A stretch of DNA of 34,727 nucleotides, taken from contig CAMDCX010000016.1 of the NCBI GenBank assembly GCA_945890715.1, forward strand, positions 1-34,727, read 5' to 3'. Origin of the DNA: PVC group bacterium (lineage in GTDB: Bacteria; Verrucomicrobiota; Kiritimatiellia; CAIKKV01; CAITUY01). A program made the position numbers and the translations under genes. Under the pieces are notes generated by a model. It saw only the letters and a list, made by a program, of their open reading frames with translations. It did no database searches and was not told where the DNA came from. Shown here in pieces: positions 31,906 through 34,727 of the stretch (position 1 is its first letter; each line of letters starts with the position of its first letter).

Positions 31906-34727
31906 TTAGGCTCGCTCTTGGTTCAGCGAGAGAAGTCGCTCAAGAATGGCTTCATCAGTGAGATCGCTGGGCCACCCATAGGCGGCAGCGACGGCGGCGT
32001 CAAGTTTCGCGTGGCAAGCGGCAAGCCAGGCGGGACGTTCGTTGTAGAGCTTGGTCAAGGTGCGTGCCTTGAGGCGGGCGGCACATTCGACGTCGCGCGG
32101 CACAAGGCGCGGATATCGCACCGTGCCGATTTTGAAATCGCCGCGATCCGTCACAGTGGCCGGGTCGATGTAACGATCCCACGGGCCGCCTACTGTTCCG
32201 GGAAACTCCAGCTTCTCCGGGCGCGTCCATTCAGGAGGGTTAAGCCAGTTCTCGCGTATTTCGTTCAGCTCTTTTGCGGCGGCGGAAATGGCGGCGGCGT
32301 GTTTGCTGGGGGTAGCAGGAAAAGGGAATGTCTCAAAACAAGTAGTCGGCGTGTAACGGGGCCTTGTCTCCAGACGGGTCCCCATTCGCAGCGACCACAC
32401 CTCGTGAAAGCGCGAATGGAGGATGCCGAAGAACAGGTCATCGGAGCGCGCAAAAACTGCCAACGCATGGTCGGGATTTGTTGGAACCCGCCGCCACGCA
32501 AAGAGCCGGTGCTTTGAGACGATGGTTGTTACGAGAAAACGATCAAGCTTGCGCAATAAGGTAAACATGTCTGGACAAGGTCTTGCAAGACGCCACCAAA
32601 ACGTCTTCTGCACCGGTTCGCGATGATTCGCACGCAAGGGGAATATATGCTTTAACACATACCCAAATGCGGTTTCGTATTGTTGACACTCCTGCTCTGA
32701 AAGAGTGATTGGGAAATCAATAATCCATGTATCAGGATCCCGCGTCGTAACAGCATCGGCATTCAGGTAAGGAACAACTACATCGCTTGAAGGTCGACCA
32801 TTAGGGTTAGGCTCCAGAAGGATTGCGATGGCCGTTGCTTCATCAATGTCCAAAGGAGCTTTTTTCGTTGTCCCGATGAAGCACACATCCGTATTTGACG
32901 CGAGTTTGGCTGCCCCCGCTGTGTCAGCGGCAGCAGTTAAGTTCGCGTTTAGGTTTGTGACCTCCCTTCCGTCAAGGGTGTAAACCGCCTCTGTCCCGTT
33001 GTCAAAGGCTACCATACTGACGTGAACATTTGCTCCGTTGAGAATCCAAGGCCGATCACTTTCCGCCCAGAAGATACCGCCGCTTTCCTTGATCCGTTTC
33101 AGAACCTCACGATTTGCGCCGCCTCGTATTCCCTGGGTGGCGAGAAGTCCCGCGCGCTTACACTTGCCTTCGGCGATATGGGCGCGAGCCTTTTCAAACC
33201 AGTAACAGCAAAGATCAGACTGGCCGGGGATACGGCCATCATAGAGAGTTCGCAAGCGGTCAACGTACGTATCGCCCAACTCACGGCGCATGATTTTGTC
33301 GCCGAGAAAAGGCGGGTTGCCGACAATAAAGTCCACAACAGGCCAGTCGGGTTCTTTGCACTCCGCATTCGCCACTCCGCACTCCGCACTCAAAATGGCG
33401 TCCATAAGACGGATGTTTTCAGAGAGGGGGCGCAAGATGGGATCGGCAGGGAACCCGAAACCGTTGACGCGTATCCATTGGAGCCAGCCAATCCAGACGG
33501 TCATCTGTGCCAAGTCATGGGCGTAGGAGTTGATTTCGATGCCATAGAGTTGAGACGGCCCGACCATTGGCAGGAATGAGCCAAGACCGTTGTCGTTACC
33601 AAATAGGATGGCCTCTTTCTCCAGATCTTTCAGGCGAAGCAAAGCGACATAGAGAAAGTTTCCGGAGCCGCACGCCGGATCGAGAACCCGGACATGTTGC
33701 AGGCGATCCAGGAAACGGAGAAGAATGGTTCCGGCTTCACCCTTTGCCTTTTTCATGGCGGCGACGCTCAATGGCTTTGCCAGAGTTTTGGAGTTCGAAA
33801 CGGTCTTTCGGCCGGTCGTAAGCAGGGCGTTGATAATTTCACGGGATTCGTTCCATTCCCGGCGGAGAACTGACATGATAACCGCATCCACCACGAGTTC
33901 AATGTCTGCCCGGCTGGTGAAATGTGCGCCGAGTTGGGACCGCTTGGCCGGGTCAAGGCCGCGTTCAAACAGTGTGCCGAAAATGGATGGGTCAACGGAA
34001 CTCCAGTCGAGTTCTGCAGCAGCCGCAATGCGCTTCATTTCATCGGTGGTCAGGTCAAGGACGGTGCGATCATCAAACAGGTTGCCGTTGAAATACCGGA
34101 TGGGTTCCAAGCCAAAGTCGCCACCTGTGGCCATGGTATCAAAAAGTTGGCCCAGTATTTTGCAGAACCGCACCGGGTCGCCTCGCGATTGCTCCACAAT
34201 GCGGGTAAACACCATATTAGGCAAGAGGCCGGTATCTTCAGCAAAGAGGCAGAAGACAATCCGGTCAAGGAAATGGGCGACCGCCGCAGGGTCAAGGCCA
34301 CGTTGGCGCAGGGCGGCGGCGATTTCGGCAAAGTGCCGGGCCGCGTCCTGTGTGACGGCTGTACTAGTGCGGCCGGGGCGCAGCGCCTCGGGATTGTGGA
34401 AAACCGCGCGCATGATTTCGATATTTCGGGGTTCACCCAGACTTTCCAGAGGGATGTCATAGGTGGCCGATACGGTGCCGGTGAAGTTGGTGTGAACAAC
34501 GATACGGTCAAGATCGCAGACAATCAGCAAAGGCGGATTCTCCAAGGCGTCCCGGTACCGCAACAATTGATCGTAGGCGGCCGAAAGATCCTTGCGCTTG
34601 CCCTTGTATTCCAAGCCGAAGAAATCTTTTTTCCATACATCCGCGAAGCCGTCACCCCCTCCTTGTTTAGCGGCCCCTTTCTCAAAGCAAAATGTCGCGC
34701 CGGTGGGATCGCTGGCGGCAGGAGTGG
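31906..34727 (-). CDS. MmeI-like type IIL restriction-modification enzyme (nuclease + helical + N6-adenine MTase + TRD), 5' end beyond right edge
   Basis: MTase motif I VLDPACGSGNFLYVAL and motif IV IVGNPPFLGDK; TRD/C region FHEVWSLRMGTRLETRPRYTPTTCFETFPFP; reading upstream of the tracked TTG start remains open: ...TPAASDPTGATFCFEKGAAKQGGGDGFADVWKKDFFGLEYKGKRKDL (D...EYK nuclease motif). Confidence 0.88.
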   Translation of the reverse strand, partial: TPAASDPTGATFCFEKGAAKQGGGDGFADVWKKDFFGLEYKGKRKDLSAAYDQLLRYRDALENPPLLIVCDLDRIVVHTNFTGTVSATYDIPLESLGEPRNIEIMRAVFHNPEALRPGRTSTAVTQDAARHFAEIAAALRQRGLDPAAVAHFLDRIVFCLFAEDTGLLPNMVFTRIVEQSRGDPVRFCKILGQLFDTMATGGDFGLEPIRYFNGNLFDDRTVLDLTTDEMKRIAAAAELDWSSVDPSIFGTLFERGLDPAKRSQLGAHFTSRADIELVVDAVIMSVLRREWNESREIINALLTTGRKTVSNSKTLAKPLSVAAMKKAKGEAGTILLRFLDRLQHVRVLDPACGSGNFLYVALLRLKDLEKEAILFGNDNGLGSFLPMVGPSQLYGIEINSYAHDLAQMTVWIGWLQWIRVNGFGFPADPILRPLSENIRLMDAILSAECGVANAECKEPDWPVVDFIVGNPPFLGDKIMRRELGDTYVDRLRTLYDGRIPGQSDLCCYWFEKARAHIAEGKCKRAGLLATQGIRGGANREVLKRIKESGGIFWAESDRPWILNGANVHVSMVAFDNGTEAVYTLDGREVTNLNANLTAAADTAGAAKLASNTDVCFIGTTKKAPLDIDEATAIAILLEPNPNGRPSSDVVVPYLNADAVTTRDPDTWIIDFPITLSEQECQQYETAFGYVLKHIFPLRANHREPVQKTFWWRLARPCPDMFTLLRKLDRFLVTTIVSKHRLFAWRRVPTNPDHALAVFARSDDLFFGILHSRFHEVWSLRMGTRLETRPRYTPTTCFETFPFPATPSKHAAAISAAAKELNEIRENWLNPPEWTRPEKLEFPGTVGGPWDRYIDPATVTDRGDFKIGTVRYPRLVPRDVECAARLKARTLTKLYNERPAWLAACHAKLDAAVAAAYGWPSDLTDEAILERLLSLNQERA
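33360..33391. repeat. 7-bp-period tandem repeat inside the RM gene (ACTCCGC ATTCGCC ACTCCGC ACTCCGC ACTC)
   Basis: Four 7-mers plus 4 nt; encodes SAECGVANAEC in the linker before PDWPVVDFIVGNPPF. Confidence 0.75.

Noticed and set aside
31906-34614. Considered as BREX PglX or DISARM methyltransferase
   Set aside because: TRD/C-terminal and N-terminal EYKGK motifs fit the MmeI-like single-chain family better, and no BREX/DISARM partner genes are in the visible flank.
1-34727. tRNA/rRNA genes, integrase or transposase genes, prophage modules
   Set aside because: No recognisable signatures found by reading; no tool-based scan was possible, so weak tRNA-like hits cannot be fully excluded.

Overview
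The window reads as a bacterial chromosome segment, probably from the PVC superphylum (Verrucomicrobiota/Kiritimatiellota-like; inferred from gene content only). About 15.5 kb on the minus strand (1-15770) is one nearly continuous directon. It starts with a five-gene secretin/pilus-like cluster matching the Akkermansia Amuc_1102-1101-1100-1099-1098 order, followed by a stand-alone 5'-3' exonuclease, purD, purE, an S41-peptidase-like protein without recognisable catalytic residues, a Sua5/LMW-phosphatase fusion, an RpiB/GlyA fusion, a cyclic-nucleotide-binding protein and a TPR protein. A plus-strand unit (about 15971-20952) encodes a REC-PAS-HK-REC hybrid kinase, a double-receiver protein, a family 5 solute-binding protein and a small membrane protein. 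A minus-strand block (20956-26860) encodes DNA topoisomerase VI A and B, ProC, a HAD phosphatase and an acyl-CoA dehydrogenase. Then come manA (+), an AlkD-like protein, TonB, a BtuB-like receptor with an upstream cobalamin riboswitch and intrinsic terminator, and a large MmeI-like (type IIL) restriction-modification gene that runs off the right edge. The observations I rate highest are: a Firmicutes-type operon order (sua5-ywlE-rpiB-glyA) collapsed into two pairwise fusions; a complete bacterial Topo VI; the Amuc_1098-1102-like system with PilM-PilN fusion and a repeat-rich secretin; a family of 32-bp, 7-bp-period tandem repeats at three loci, one inside the MmeI-like ORF; and a ~130-bp full-length imperfect palindrome resembling a MITE. 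All assignments come from reading motifs; no database search was run.
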